A DNA stretch of 64,000 nucleotides from Capsicum annuum. Taxonomy: Eukaryota > Streptophyta > Magnoliopsida > Solanales > Solanaceae. The stretch covers positions 141,111,423 through 141,175,422 of the forward strand of contig NC_061114.1 of NCBI RefSeq assembly GCF_002878395.1. Reading direction: 5' to 3'. The notes under the pieces were generated by a model. It had not been told where the DNA came from. It made no database searches and saw only the letters and a list, made by a program, of their open reading frames with translations. A program made the position numbers and the translations under genes. How positions within the stretch are numbered: position 1 is the stretch's first letter; every line of letters starts with the position of its first letter. Shown here in pieces: positions 22,374 through 34,584 of this stretch.

Positions 22374-24534
22374 TGACGGACATCCTGAACCATGAAGGCC
22401 CAGAACGCCCTTCTCTATCTGGTAATCAAGCATAATATTCATATAATAAAAGAAGATGCGGAAAAAATTTGCTATGGAAACATGGTCAACTCTGAGTCCA
22501 ACATAAGTATGGAAACTGTAAATCAACTACATCTAAATAACATCTAACTAAGTCTGCGAAATTTCTACTATATGAAAATTTGACAACTGTCTAAAACTGG
22601 GACAGGGCCCCCAGTAGACCAAAGCTGAAATAAGTGACATAATCTGAAAAGACAGGCCTTCTGGAATAGAGAAGGCTCACCACTACATAATCTGATCAGC
22701 TGTCTAAATTATCTACTTCTTATCTGGACACCTAGACTGAGTCTCAGAACCTGAGAGGTAGGGGAGGGGGTCAAGACAGATGTACTGGTATACAGAGCAT
22801 ATCCAAAATAATCATTTATTATTCAACATATATGAGAGCAATTTAAAATAGTTCATAAGTTTATCAAATATTAAGAATTCACATGGGTATTTTAAAAACT
22901 CTGTAAAAATCATCTCAACTCTGAGAAATATGTGTTACTTCAGCGCTAAGTGGTATACCCTACAACTCTGAAAAAATTCCATGGGCTATATGGAAACTAC
23001 CATTAACTCGGCAGCAAAACCCCCAACCCAAGTGTGCCGCAAGGGTCGGAGTCTCTAAATCTACTACGCCACATGGTCGTCGCCAGCGTACAATAATAAT
23101 CTACCCGTATCGGTAAATACGGTTTCAGGCTAAGATTTTATTAAACTCACGCCTTCTTCGGGTAACCACCTAACCCTCTTTAATCCCTTTTTTAAAACTC
23201 TATCAAAACATGCAGTCTCTAAAAACATACTCTGAAAACATGCTCTGAAAACATACTCTGCTATGGCATAAACACATATGGTATCGTCATACCATTGACT
23301 TGCAAGTCACATCTCTGAGCCATTATTAGTCTATCATAAATTTCTATTTTCAAGACACAAGTTTTGGGACCACCATTTCGATAATTCAATTCAAAAAAAC
23401 TCTTTCTCAAACCTCATGTAAACACATGCAAGGAACTCATCTCTGTCAAGCATTTCAATAGTACAAGGTGGTCATGTCAAAGTTCTCAATTCATATGCAA
23501 TTCTTTCTCTTAAACACAAGAACACATTTATATCAAGAAACACCCTCTCAACAATTTCAAATCATGCTCAAATGCTATAATATTGCGAAAACATCTTTCA
23601 AATCACAAAACCATAATCTTTAATTCAATACACGAGAGGGAGTTCATAATTTATGCTCTCAATGATCTTAAATCTCAAATTCCATATATATATGTATACA
23701 TGTAAATCAATTTAGGGGATAGGACCACAAGGTCAAAACAATAGTAACATTAAAACATTCGGAGTAAATAATTTAGAACATAGATTCCAAAACCCCTTTG
23801 AAATTCATGCATAAAAATCTAAAAATCATGCTCTAATGGTTTTAAGCCCATGTAGTTTTGTTAGGATAAACCCTATGTACCTCTATCTTGAAATTTAAAG
23901 GATGCTTCTTGATGCCCACGGCTTGCGGATTCTAAATCTTCAATTTATTTTGAAACCCCATGGTTGAATCTTGAGTTTTTTGGAGGAGAAGAATGTGAGT
24001 TAGGTTTTTTTGTTTTGAGGAAAATCTTGAGAATGTCATATATTCTGATTATAGAGGTCTTAATCTACTGTGTGGACATTTTAAGAGGCTTGGAAAAAGT
24101 CCAAATTACCCTTGTTAACTTCTGAACGAAGCTGGAAAAATTAAACTGGGAACCCAATTTTATGGGCCACGCGACACGCCACTATCGCGGTGGCTCACTA
24201 GAAATTGACGAATGGGAAATTGGGATCCTTCGCGATGCGCCACTATCATGATATCCCACTGGAATTTGACAATTGCTAATTAAACCTTCTCCGCAGTGCG
24301 CTAAACACCAGAATGATGATGTTTTTCAACTAGCACATAAAATAGCCATAACTTCTTCACCGACTGTCCGTTTTGGACTAATCTTATATCGATGCACAGC
24401 TTATTCAGTCATCTACGTAATGAAAAGTTGAAATCTAAGGGATTCCACTAGGAAAAAAGTATAAACCATTCTAGAATCCAATGCTTGATATTTTAGGGAC
24501 ATAATTTAGCTAAGAAAAACTTTAGGGTGTTACA
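22374..24534 (-). repeat. 3' LTR of the Tekay-like element
   Basis: On the minus strand it begins TGTAACACCC and ends ATGTCCGTCA. It is collinear with 29578-31734 throughout, including a repeated ACATACTCTGAAAACATGCTC segment, with scattered substitutions and small indels. Confidence 0.85.
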
Positions 24535-24538
24535 ATAT

Positions 24539-24555
24539 CCCCCCCCCCCCCCGGG
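24539..24555 (-). promoter_or_regulatory. Polypurine tract (G-rich) before the 3' LTR
   Basis: On the minus strand a run of 14 G after CCC is followed by ATAT and the LTR start. It appears as C14 on the plus strand. It is the expected primer for plus-strand synthesis. The length is unusual and may partly reflect replication or sequencing slippage. Confidence 0.65.
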
Positions 24556-24629
24556 AACATTCGTCCTTGAATATTGATGTGGGATGCAGAAAAGTCTAAT
24601 TTCGAGCATACTAAGGTATAGAAAGAATA

Positions 24630-24933
24630 AGGCAAGGATTGTACCTTCCATTTCATCATCCATTGGATCAAAAAGGTTTGGGTATCTAGCTCTCATATCA
24701 ACTTCTGATTCCCAAGTTGCTTCTTCAATTTTCTGGTTTCTCCATAACACTTTAACTAAGGCTATCTCTTTATTCCTCAATCTTTTAACTTGGTGATCCA
24801 AAATATCTAAAGGCTCTTCTTTATAGGATAAGGAGTCTGTCACTTTGATTTCTTCGACAGGCAATACTAAAGAATGGCCTCCAATACACTTCTTCAACAT
24901 AGATATATGAAATACCGAATGAACCGAACCCAA
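24630..24933 (-). pseudogene. Pol C-terminus with chromodomain-like motif
   Basis: The frame reads SVFHISMLKKCIGGHSLVLP, then ILDHQVKRLRNKEIALVKVL followed by WRNQKIEEATWESEVDMR. This is the chromodomain-like end of Tekay/Del integrases (VxVLWRNQ...EATWE). The domain is thought to steer integration to heterochromatin. The open frame does not stop at the usual place: it continues through the polypurine tract into the first 42 bases of the LTR, to 24493. Confidence 0.75.
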
Positions 24934-26186
24934 ACTAACTAGAAATTATAACTCATACACAACTCCACCTATCCTTCTCACAATCTGATATGACCCTATA
25001 TAGCGAGGACTCAGCTTACCTTTCTTCTCGAATTGCATGACTCCCTTCATGGGAGAATCCTTGAGAAACACCAAATCTCTAACCTCAAACTCTAGATCTC
25101 TTCTCCTAACATCAGCATAGGACTTCTGATGACTCTGAGCTACCTTAAATCATTCTCTAATGACTTTCACATCCTCTATTGCCTGATGAAAAAGATCAGG
25201 CCCAAATATCTGCATCTCACATACTTCATACCACCTTATTGGTGACCTACATCTTCTCTTATACAATACCTTAAATGGTACCATCTTAATACTGGAATGG
25301 AAACTATTATTATATACGAACTCTATCAATGGCAAGTGCTCTACCAAACTATCTTTAAAATCAATCACGCAGGCCCTCAATATATCCTCAAGGGTCTGGA
25401 TGGTGCGCTCATCTTGCCCATCTGCTGAGGCTGGAAAGCCGTGCTCAAATTCACTTGGGTACCTAAACCCTTTTGAAACAATCTCCAAAACTATGAAGAA
25501 AATTGTGTACCTCTGTCAGATATGATGGGCACAGGTGCCCCATGCAAACGAACTATTTCTACAATGAACAGCTTGGCATAATCCTCTCCCAAATAATTTG
25601 TCCTAACAGGTAGAAAGTGAGCTGACTTGGTCAACCTATCTACAATCACCCAAATTGAATCATACTAGTTTTGGGACCTCAAAAGTCCTGTAATGAAGTT
25701 CATATTAATCATCTCCCACTTCCACAAAGGCAAAGCTATCTCTTGAGAAAAACCACCTGGCCTTAAATGTTCCACTTTAACTTGTTGACAATTCAAACAC
25801 TTGGCAACATAGTTAGCCACATCACGCTTCATATTATTCCACCAATAAATGGTTTTCAAATCCTAATACATTTTAGTAGAGCCAGGGTGAACAACATACC
25901 TCGACCTGTGAGCTTCATCAAGGATTCTCTTCCTCAGACCATCAACATCTGGCACACACAACCTACCTTGGTATCTCAAAATACCATCACCACCAATTTC
26001 AAATGACATTACCTTTTGTTGACCCACATCTTTCTTGATCTGCATCAAGATGGAATCTTCAACCTGTTTCTCTTTAACTTCTGCACAAAATAAAGATTTA
26101 GCTATCTTATGAACAACTACTTCTCCATCCTCGGAATCCAAAAGTAGCACTTCTATATTTGTAAGTCGGTGAATATCCTTTACCAT
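24934..26186 (-). pseudogene. Integrase region of the Tekay-like element
   Basis: Pieces in order are as follows. A zinc-binding start has HRSRYVVHPG and later CLNCQ, broken by one stop at about 25862. The catalytic core follows, in which the first Asp appears to be Asn (INMNFITG) and the second is kept (IISDRGTQFSS, followed by a stop). After a frame shift, GQDERTIQTLEDILRACVID supplies the Glu. Then comes PFKVLYKRRCRSPI and a further broken segment to the chromodomain part. This enzyme would insert the cDNA. The Asn change plus stops make this copy dead. Confidence 0.75.
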
Positions 26187-27440
26187 TTCCCTCTTCTCTT
26201 ACTCAACATGAGAAAGACTGCCCATAGACAACCTGCTGAGGGCATCAGCTACCATATTTGCCTTGCCCGAATGATAGTGCAGGCTTATGTCATAGTCTTT
26301 TAAAAGTTCCAACCACCACCTCTACCTGAGATTCAATTCTTTCTGGGAGAAAATTTACTGTAAACTCTTACGGTCAGTAAATATATCAACGTGTACCCCA
26401 TATAAATAGTGCCACCAGATCTTAAGTGCAAAAACCACAGCCACTAACTGCAAGTCATGAGTAGGGTAGTTTTGCTCATGCACCTTCAACTGCCTAGATG
26501 CATAAGCCACTACCTTACCGTGTTGCATAAGGACACACCCAAGTCCCACTCAAGATGCATCACAGTATACAACAAAACCTTCTGTACCCTCCGAAAGAGT
26601 CAGAACAGGAGCAGTAGTCAACTTGTCTTTCAACTTATCAAAGTTATTCTCACAAAAGTCAGACCACAAAAACTTTACCTTTTTCTGAGTCAACTTAGTA
26701 AGTGGTGCAGCTATGGAAGAAAAACTCTCGATGAATCTTCTGTAATAACCCGCCAAACCCAAGAAGCTCTGAATGTCAGTTGGAGTCGTGGGTCTGGGCC
26801 ATTTTTTCACTACCTCATTCTTTTGGGGATCATCCTTAATCCCCTCACTAGACACAACATGCCCCAAGAACGCAATAGCATTCAACCAGAATTCACACTT
26901 GGAAAATTTTGCACACAATTTATGATCTTGAAGGGTTTGAAGGATGATTCAGAGGTGATTGGCATGGTCCTCCTCGCTCTTAGAATATACCAAAATGTCA
27001 TCAATGAATACAATGAAAAATAGATCCAAAAACTGACGAAAAAAACTATTCATTAGATCCATGAAAGTTGCAGGGGCGTTAGTCAACCCGAAGGACATAA
27101 CTAAGAATTCATAATGGTCGTATCTGGTTTGAAAAGTTGTTTTGGGAATATCTGACTCTCTAACTTTCAATTGATGATATCCCGAATGAAGGTCTATCTT
27201 TGAAAAATATTTATCACTCTAAAGTTGATTAAAAAGATCATCAATCCTAGGAAAGGGATATTTATTTTTAATCATGACCTTATTCAACTGGCGGTAAGCT
27301 ATGCACATACGAAGGGAACCGTCTTTCTTTTGCACAAAAAGTATAGGTGCAACCCAGGGAGACACACTGGGGCAGATAAAACCTTTATCTAGAAGATCTG
27401 CTAGCTGTTCTTTCAACTCTTTTAGCTCTGCAGGAGCCAT
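26187..27440 (-). pseudogene. Reverse transcriptase and RNase H region of the Tekay-like element
   Basis: The RT begins [20 protein letters not shown] with [16 protein letters not shown]. After a stop near 27218 comes the palm ([29 protein letters not shown]) with the catalytic [11 protein letters not shown] intact. After another stop the thumb/connection reads [11 protein letters not shown] and [20 protein letters not shown]. RNase H starts at FVVYCDAS, is interrupted by a stop at 26550-26552 directly after the Ser, and continues MGLGCVLMQ ... FTDRKSLQ, ending near HSGKANMVADALSRLS. It would copy the RNA genome into DNA. Four or more in-frame stops are present. Confidence 0.85.
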
Positions 27441-28080
27441 CCTTTATGGCAGAATAGAAATAGGACGGTTATCTGGCAATAAATCAATACCAAAATCTAT
27501 CTCCAGATCAGGTGGTATTCCTGGGAGATCATCTAGAAAGACTTTCGAGAATTTATTCACTGCGGGGACAGACTGAAGAGGGAGACTTTCAGCACTAGAA
27601 TCTTTAACCCGAATAAGATGATACAAGCAACCTTTGGAAATAAGTTTATGGGCCCTGAGATAAGATATAAAATGCCCTCTAGGTGCTAGAGAATATCCCT
27701 CCCATTCTATCACCAACTCATTCAAAAAAAAAATGACTCTTTGGGTCCTACAATTCAAGGTGGCATAGCACGAATAGAGCCAGTCCATCCCTAAGATGGT
27801 ATAAAAATCAACCATATCAGGTTCTATGAGATCTGCCTCAGTATCCCGACTGAAAATAGACACAACATAATTTCTATACACTCTCCTAGCCACAACAGAA
27901 TCTCTCACCCGGGTGGAAACTGAAAAAGGTTCAGCAATCACATCAATCTCAAACCCAAAAACAATAGCCACGTATGGGGTCACATAAGACAAGGTAAACT
28001 CAGGATCAGGTAATACATACACATCACGAGAAAGGATTTGCAACGTACCGCTGAATACATCTAGTGAGGCCTCTATCTCC
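27441..28080 (-). pseudogene. Protease region of the Tekay-like element
   Basis: The frame is open for 199 residues (27444-28043). The active-site region reads VLPDPEFTLSYVTPYVA. Relatives have Asp-x-Gly-Ser/Ala here, so the Gly and next residue are replaced by Glu-Phe. The C-terminal motif appears as DFYTILGMDWLYSC. A linker toward RT follows (LPGIPPDLEIDFGIDLLPD). It would have processed gag-pol, and with this active site it should be inactive. Confidence 0.75.
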
Positions 28081-29392
28081 TAGCGGTTGGTCAAAGCATA
28101 CAACCGGTTCCGATTATTTCTGGCGGTTGAAGTGGCACCCTTCTGAGGTAGTGGTGCAGATGAATTCGCCTATGACTTGGCTCTTCCAACATTACTCTTT
28201 GCTGCCGGACAGTCTTTCTGGATATGGCCTGCCTGACCGCATGAATAACACACCAAAGTGCCAAACTAACATCTCTCTAGATGATTCCTCCTGTATCTCC
28301 CATAGTGCGGATAGGACCTAGAGTTTTGGGCTACACTTTCCTACGATTGTGTACCCTGCATCCTTGGCCCCTGACTAGACAAAAAATTCTGGGTGCGCTG
28401 CTCAGTTGTGGGTCAGGACACTGGAGTACTAGCTGCCAACTGTGCATTACCTCAATTTTTTTTCTTTTGCTATTTTCTGCCCCAATTATTGCTTTGCTGC
28501 TGACTATGACTCTGGTTTGTCGCTCTGGATTTCTTTGCCTGCCTATCTTTTTCCCTAGATTCGGCTATCTTCTTCTTCTTCTCATCAACTTATTGCATAT
28601 GGACTGACAGTCTAGCAAAGTCTATATCCTTATTCAGCATAGCTCCCTGACACTCAGCACCAGATCATCTGAAAGGTCGAAAGTAAACTTCCTCATTCGA
28701 GCCCTCATACTACTCGTCATCTCAGGAGCATAACGGGCTAGCTGGTTAAACTTTAAAGTATTCTCCTGAACACTCATCTTACCCTGCTTAAGGTTTATTA
28801 ACTCCTCTACTGTAGCTTCTCTCAGCTCCAGAGGAAAGAAACAGTCAAGAAAAGCTTCCACGAACTCATCCCAAACCGTGGCCTCAGCACTGTTACCTTT
28901 CGCATCTTCCCACTCATTGTACCATTGGTTCGCTACATCTTTTAGCTGGAATGCTGATAGCTCAACACCCTCCACCTGATCAACATACATTACTTTGAAA
29001 ATCTTCTCCATTTTGTTTATGAACTCCTGCGGGTCCTCTTCTACCTTAGCGCCAGAGAACTTGGGTGGGTTCATTCTCATGAACTGGCCCACTCTAGTAA
29101 CTTCAGAAGTAATAGACACAGAACCAGTATCCTCCGACCTCTGAGTCTGTACGGCTACCAGCAGTGCAAGCATGTGAATAGATTATCTGAATTCAGCATT
29201 AGAAACTTCTCCTTCACGAGGCTTAGTGCGATTGGCCCTCGTCCGAGGAGCTCTGGGAGGACTGGTCGGTACAGGAGGTACTCCAGGAGTAGGAATAGGT
29301 TATAAGGTATGAGCTATATTATGGGTCCACATCCCATGGGTGGGACGGACTTAATAATCCTAAGTATTAATGTTGGTGTGATGGGGAGGCAT
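28081..29392 (-). pseudogene. Gag of the Tekay-like element
   Basis: It begins at an ATG whose first codon occupies 29390-29392 (MPPHHTNINT), with a stop a few residues later. The capsid part is open at 28634-29173: MNPPKFSGAKVEEDPQEFIN, QLKDVANQWYNEWEDAKG, ETAV-like WDEFVEAFLDCFFPLELREA. After further stops a perfect CCHC knuckle lies at 28209-28250 (CYSCGQAGHIQKDC). Gag packages the RNA into particles. Stops near the start and between capsid and knuckle break it. Confidence 0.8.
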
Positions 29393-29577
29393 CGCTGGTT
29401 TTTTGAAAAGCAAGAGGTCATTGATTAGGGGACAGCTTAGACTTTAAAGCACGAACTAAATCATAAAGAAGAGGAACATTCTTAAATGCCTAGTAGCCTC
29501 TTGCTTATAAGTGTGGCCCGCTACATACCCATAAACAAGACTCCACCCAACTTGATTTCATAGATACCCTTTGACCA
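29393..29577 (-). other. Leader of the Tekay-like element; primer site decayed
   Basis: On the minus strand the LTR end GTCA is followed by TGGTCAAAGGGTATC. A tRNA-iMet site (TGGTATCAGAGC) would be expected here. Only the first four bases match cleanly, so the site is either mutated or partly deleted. Confidence 0.45.
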
Positions 29578-31734
29578 TGACAGACATTCCAAACCATGAA
29601 GGCGCGAAACGTCCTTCTCTATTTGGTAATCATGCACAATATTCATATCATAAAAGAAGATGCGGAAACATAATCTACTATGGAAACATAGTCATCTTTG
29701 AGTCTAACATAAGTATGGAAACTATAAATCAACTATATCTAAATAACATCTGACTCAGTCTGTGAAATCTCTACTACATGAATATCTGACAACTGTCTGA
29801 AACTGGGACAAGGCCCCTAGTAGACCAAAGCTGAAATAAGTGACATTATCTAAAAAGATAGGACTTCTGGAATAGAGAAGTTTCACCACTACATAATCTG
29901 ATCAGCTGTCTGAATTATCTACTGCTTATCTGGACCCTTAGACTGAGTCTCAGAAGCAGAGAGGTAGGGGGAGGGGGTCAATACAAATGTACTAGTACGT
30001 AGATCATATCCAAAATAATCATTTATTATTCAACATATATGAGAGCAATTTAAAACAATTCATAAGTATATCAAATAGTAAGAATTCACATGGGCATTTT
30101 AAAGACTCTATAAAAATCATCTCAACTTTGAGAAATCTGTGTTACTTCAGTGCTAGGTGATATACCCTACAACTCTGAAAAATTCCATGGGCTATATGAA
30201 AACTACCATTAACTCGGTAGAAAAACCCCCAACCCAAGTGTGCCGCAAAGGTTGGAGTCTCTAAATCTACTACACCACACGATCGTCGCAAGCGTACAAT
30301 AATAATCTACCTGTATCGGCAAAAACGATTTCAGGCTAAGATTTTCTTGAACTCACGCCTTATTCGGGTAACCACCTAACCCTCTTTAATCTCCTTTTTA
30401 AAACTCTATCAAAACATACAGTCTCTAAAAACATACTCTGAAAACATGCTCTGAAAACAGACTCTGAAAACATACTCTGTTATGGCATAAATACATATGG
30501 TATCGTCATACCATTGACTGGCAAGTCACATCTCTAAGCCATTATTAGTCTACCATAAATCTCTATTTTTAAGACACAAGTTTTGGGACCACCATTTTGA
30601 TAATTCAATTCAAAGAAACTCTTTCTCAAACCTCGTGTAAACACACGCAAGGAACTCATCTTTGTCAAGCACTTTAATAGTACAAGGTGGTCATGTCAAA
30701 GTTCTCAATTCACATGCAATTCTTTCTCTTAAACATGAGAACACATTTATATCAAGAAACACCCTCCCAATAATTTCAAATCATGCTCAAATGCTATAAT
30801 ATTGCGAAAATATCTTTCAAATCACAAAACCATAATCGTTAATTAATACAGAGAGGGAGTTCATAATTTATGCTCTCAACGATCTTAAATCTCAAATTCC
30901 ATACATATACGTATACATGTAAATCAATTTAGGGGATAGGACCACAAGGTCAAAACAATAGTAACATTAAAACATTCGGAGTACGTAATTTAGAACATAG
31001 ATTCCAAAACCCCTTTGAAATTCATGCATAAAAATCTAAAAATCATGCTTTAATGGCTTTAAGCCCATGTAGTTTTGTTAGGATAAAACCCACGTACCTC
31101 TATCTTGAATTTAAAGGATGTTTCTTGATTCCCATGGCTTGGGGATTCCAAATACCCACGGTTGAATCTTGAGTTTCTTGGAGGAGAAGTATATGAACTA
31201 GGTTTTTTGTTTTAAGGAAAATCTTGAGAATGTCATATATTCTGCTTATAGAGGTCTTAATCTATTGTTTGGACATTTTAAGAGGATTTTAAAAATTCCA
31301 AATTACCCTCGTTAACTTCTGAACGAAGCTGAAAAAATTAAACTGGGAACCCAATTTTATGGGCCACCAAGACGCGCCACTATCGCGGTGGCTCACTAGA
31401 AATTGACGAATGGGAAATTGGGATCCTCCGCGATGCGCCACTATTAAAATGTCCCACTGAAATTTGACAATTTCTAATTAAACCCTCTCCGCAGTGCGCT
31501 AAACACCAGAATGATGATGTTTTTTTACTAGCTCATAAAATAGCCATAACTTCTTCACCGACTGTCCATTTTTGACTAATCTTATATTGACAGAAAGCTT
31601 ATTCAGTCAAATACGTAATTAAAAGTTGAAATCTAAGGGATTCCACCGGGAAAAAAAAGTATAAACCATTCTAGGAGACAATGCTTGATATTTTAGGGAC
31701 ATAATTTAGCTAAGAAAAACTTTGGGGCATTACA
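29578..31734 (-). repeat. 5' LTR of the Tekay-like element
   Basis: On the minus strand it begins TGTAATGCCC and ends ATGTCTGTCA. It is collinear with 22374-24534 and of nearly the same length. Confidence 0.85.
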
Positions 31735-33130
31735 TGACCGCTCTTAGTGAAAATAGCCATGACATGAGCATCATTCTTAGGATTAGAAACCTTGTAAATA
31801 GGTGATACACCCTTTGTTCTTGCATTCATATGAGTTGACATTTGACATACTTGCGTTTGAAGTTGTTTGATAAAGGACGAATGAGATATCACCATTTGAT
31901 TGAGTTGTCAGAAATTGTTTTACATCTCTCTCAACATCTTATCAATTCCCTTAACATCCATTAAGTTATGATCAATCATATCTTTACTTTTGAGCTTCTC
32001 TAGTTCAACAGAACTTGACTATTTACCCTTAGACCTATCACATAGAGGTACATACCGGTCACAATATCTATCCTTATCTATCCAATCCTGGTCTCTATCA
32101 TAATATCTATCATACTAATCTCTTTTACAATCACAGTCCTTTCATTCATGATCCCTTTTTTTCCAACCTTGATTCTCACCTTGCCTTTGATACGTAGGGC
32201 GGAATCCCCCACCCCCAATTGATTCAACAAAAACTGAATCCTTATCAAGAGACTTATCTTCCTCATTATCATAAGCTTTAACACTCTTAGAAGCAATGGC
32301 ATTAACTTTCTTTACAAAAAATCCCATTAAATACTTGGTGGGAAGGTCAAGTTGAGTCATCAGTTTATCCATGTTCTCGTCTTTATCCTCATCCTTTTTC
32401 CTTTGCTCTTGGCTTGAAAAATATATGAAGGAAGCCTCCATGGATACCTTGGTATCTCTTGTGTGCCAACCTCTACTTTGCTTGGTCGCTTGATCTAATA
32501 AAGCCGCTGCAACACTATAAGATTGTTTAATAATGGATCCTCCAGTCGCATTATTGGCTATCATTTTGTTCAACTAATCCAATGCCCTATAGAAGATTTT
32601 AAGAAGCATTTTGTCTAAAACCTCATGATTTGGGAATCACATTATCTTATTGTTGAATTATTTCCAAGCCTCGTGTAATGGTTCACCATTAATTTAGTGA
32701 AAGTTGATGATTTAATACATTAGTTGCAACATGCGAGAAGGAGGAAAGTATTTATCCAAGAATGCTTCCATGAGCTCAACCTATGGAGTGATAGATCCCG
32801 CAGGCAAAGACTGCAACTATAAAACTATTTCTCCTGTCAATGAGAATAGGAATAGATGCAAATAGATTGATTCTTAAGATATGTGGGCTATGTCAAATGA
32901 AGAACACATATAAATGGAATTCTTCAAGAGCAGATTGACATCCTCATGTGCTTGGTCCCCAATTAACTCTTTGATTTGAAGCAAATGAAGCATTATGCTA
33001 GTAACATGGAACACTCCATTTTAGGTCATTGGTGGAATAAGAATAGCGCTAGCTCGACCCACATATCTGAGGTGATTGTCTTCTCGAGATACAATTAAAA
33101 GTACCATTATTACTACCGTATTGGCTCGTA
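31735..33130 (-). pseudogene. Gag, first half, of the Athila/Tat-like element
   Basis: The minus-strand text reads LFLFSLTGEIVL, LQSLPAGSIT, MEAFLDKYFPPSRMLQL, then the open frame 32142-32573 (NATGGSIIKQSYSVAAALLD ... GWHTRDTKVSM ... QRKKDEDKDENMDKLMTQLD). After a frame shift comes SFIKQLQTQVCQMSTHMNAR and NPKNDAHVMAIFTKSG. These are the capsid and C-terminal spacer motifs of Athila/Tat gag. The text breaks at the right LTR of the Tekay-like insertion and resumes at 22372. Several stops precede the longest open piece. Confidence 0.65.
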
Positions 33131-33249
33131 GTATTGTGTATACTATTATCCTCACCTGAGAAAGAACAAAAATAACAACCAATGTAAAATAAACACTATG
33201 TTTAACCCAAGGATACTAAATACTACAAGAATGAAAACTATGTTTCACT

Positions 33250-33266
33250 CCCCAACAACGTCACTA
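33250..33266 (-). promoter_or_regulatory. Primer-binding site of the Athila/Tat-like element (diverged)
   Basis: The minus strand reads TAGTGACGTTGTTGGGG, matching the tRNA-Asp complement TGGCGCCGTTGCCGGGG at 12 of 17 positions with the same spacing after the LTR end as in the tandem array. Confidence 0.55.
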
Positions 33267-33267
33267 A

Positions 33268-34584
33268 GATTTGATGACGCTTAAACTAGACCCTTGATAT
33301 GTAAGTGATTGTCATCGATATAGCAACCCAACAAAGGTTGGGATAGAATCCTTTCGGAGTGAAGACAAGAATTTCAATACTCGAGAGTGTTAGAAGTCAA
33401 CTAGGAGTTGACCTGTAATACATAGTAAGAAAACAAGAAAGTAAAAATGGGGGGTTTGTTTGGATGTTTTCAAATTTAACAATTTTAGTAGTTTTGATAA
33501 TATTACGAAGCTAAAAGTAACAAGAGTGCAATCAAATGTGGATAGGACTTGGGGTTATGCCTTCCTTAGTGTGGATTCATGTATGGGTATTTGATTATTT
33601 GTTCAAATTTAGCTAGAAGTCATGGGTAGGATAGATTTGGAGGTTATAGTGTTGATTTGACAATCAAACACGAAATATCACAAATGAGTTCTTTCTAATA
33701 CCTCATAAGTGTAATAATTTTAAAAATCTACGGCATCAATTAACATCCTTAAGTCTAAGAGATGCTAATAAATGAACCTATAAGTTAATTGTTTACACCC
33801 ATTCCACACCCATAGCCCCTTTGTCAAGGATGATATGGGTTTAAAGTTAATTGGGGTTTGCAACCGCCAATATTTAGTTAAAACATGGAATAACTGTAAA
33901 ATACACAAGACAAATAAACAAAACCTATACACTAATCACAACCTATTTGGAAGACAAATAAACAAAACCCATATATTAATAACAACCTATTCAAGAATAA
34001 CCCCAAGATGACAAATTAGCTACTCATAGAGAAAGAAAGTAGAGATATACACAAGTTTCCTTCAAATTAATCCTTAGAAAGTAAAAAGAATACAATATCC
34101 AAGCTTTAATTTTAATAAATCTTTAATAGAAACTACGAATTCTTCACTTGAGAGTCACTCTAATGTTTCTTATCTCAAGAAAAGTACAATAATAGTGGAA
34201 ATTGGCTGAAAACACTCCTTTTGACCTCGAATTTCCATTTGGGTGATATTACAAAAATGTCACTGTACTGTTGACCTACTTGAGCAAATCCACGCAGGTG
34301 GGGCACAAGACGAATGAAGATGACACTACTTAGGCCATTTTGTCCACCTGCATGTGCATGTGCCTAGGGTGTGTGCACAGATGGCCTCTCGACACGTCTA
34401 TGTGAACTTTAACCCTAATTTTCTTTTGTATTTAACCTCCCATTAACTTGAATGACTTGTTCATCTTTTTTTTAACCTTTACCTGCACAAATAAGCATTA
34501 TACTTAAGATTAACGCTGAATCAATAGAAAAATATGATTTAATCTTAAAAATTACTATCAAGACATCAAATTGATGACTTATCA
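33268..34584 (-). repeat. 5' LTR of the Athila/Tat-like element
   Basis: It begins on the minus strand at TGATAAGTCATC and ends near GCGTCATCA just before the primer site. The start coincides exactly with loss of the neighbouring gag text (QNGRGV). With no second copy in the window, the exact borders are inferred from the end bases, primer site and interrupted gag. Confidence 0.5.

Larger units (their letters stand above)
22374..31734 (-). mobile_element. Tekay/Del-type chromovirus, complete but inactive, minus strand
   Basis: Two LTRs of about 2.16 kb (29578-31734 and 22374-24534) flank gag, protease, RT, RNase H, integrase and a chromodomain-like C-terminus in the normal Ty3/gypsy order. 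A G-rich polypurine tract precedes the 3' LTR. The LTRs differ at many positions, so the insertion is not recent. The element sits inside the gag of the Athila/Tat-like element. Confidence 0.85.
15129..34584 (-). mobile_element. Athila/Tat-like Ty3/gypsy element, decayed and split by two younger insertions
   Basis: Read on the minus strand, the order is 5' LTR, tRNA-Asp-like primer site, gag, an interruption by the Tekay-like element (22374-31734), rest of gag, protease, a fragment fusing the start of RT to the end of integrase, a downstream env-like frame, and long 3' noncoding DNA. That noncoding DNA is then interrupted by the tandem array and continues to position 1. Its 3' LTR was not found in the window. 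Every domain carries stops or frame shifts. Confidence 0.65.

Noticed and set aside
26457..27023. 188-codon plus-strand frame
   Set aside because: It is the antisense shadow of the RT/RNase H region on the minus strand.
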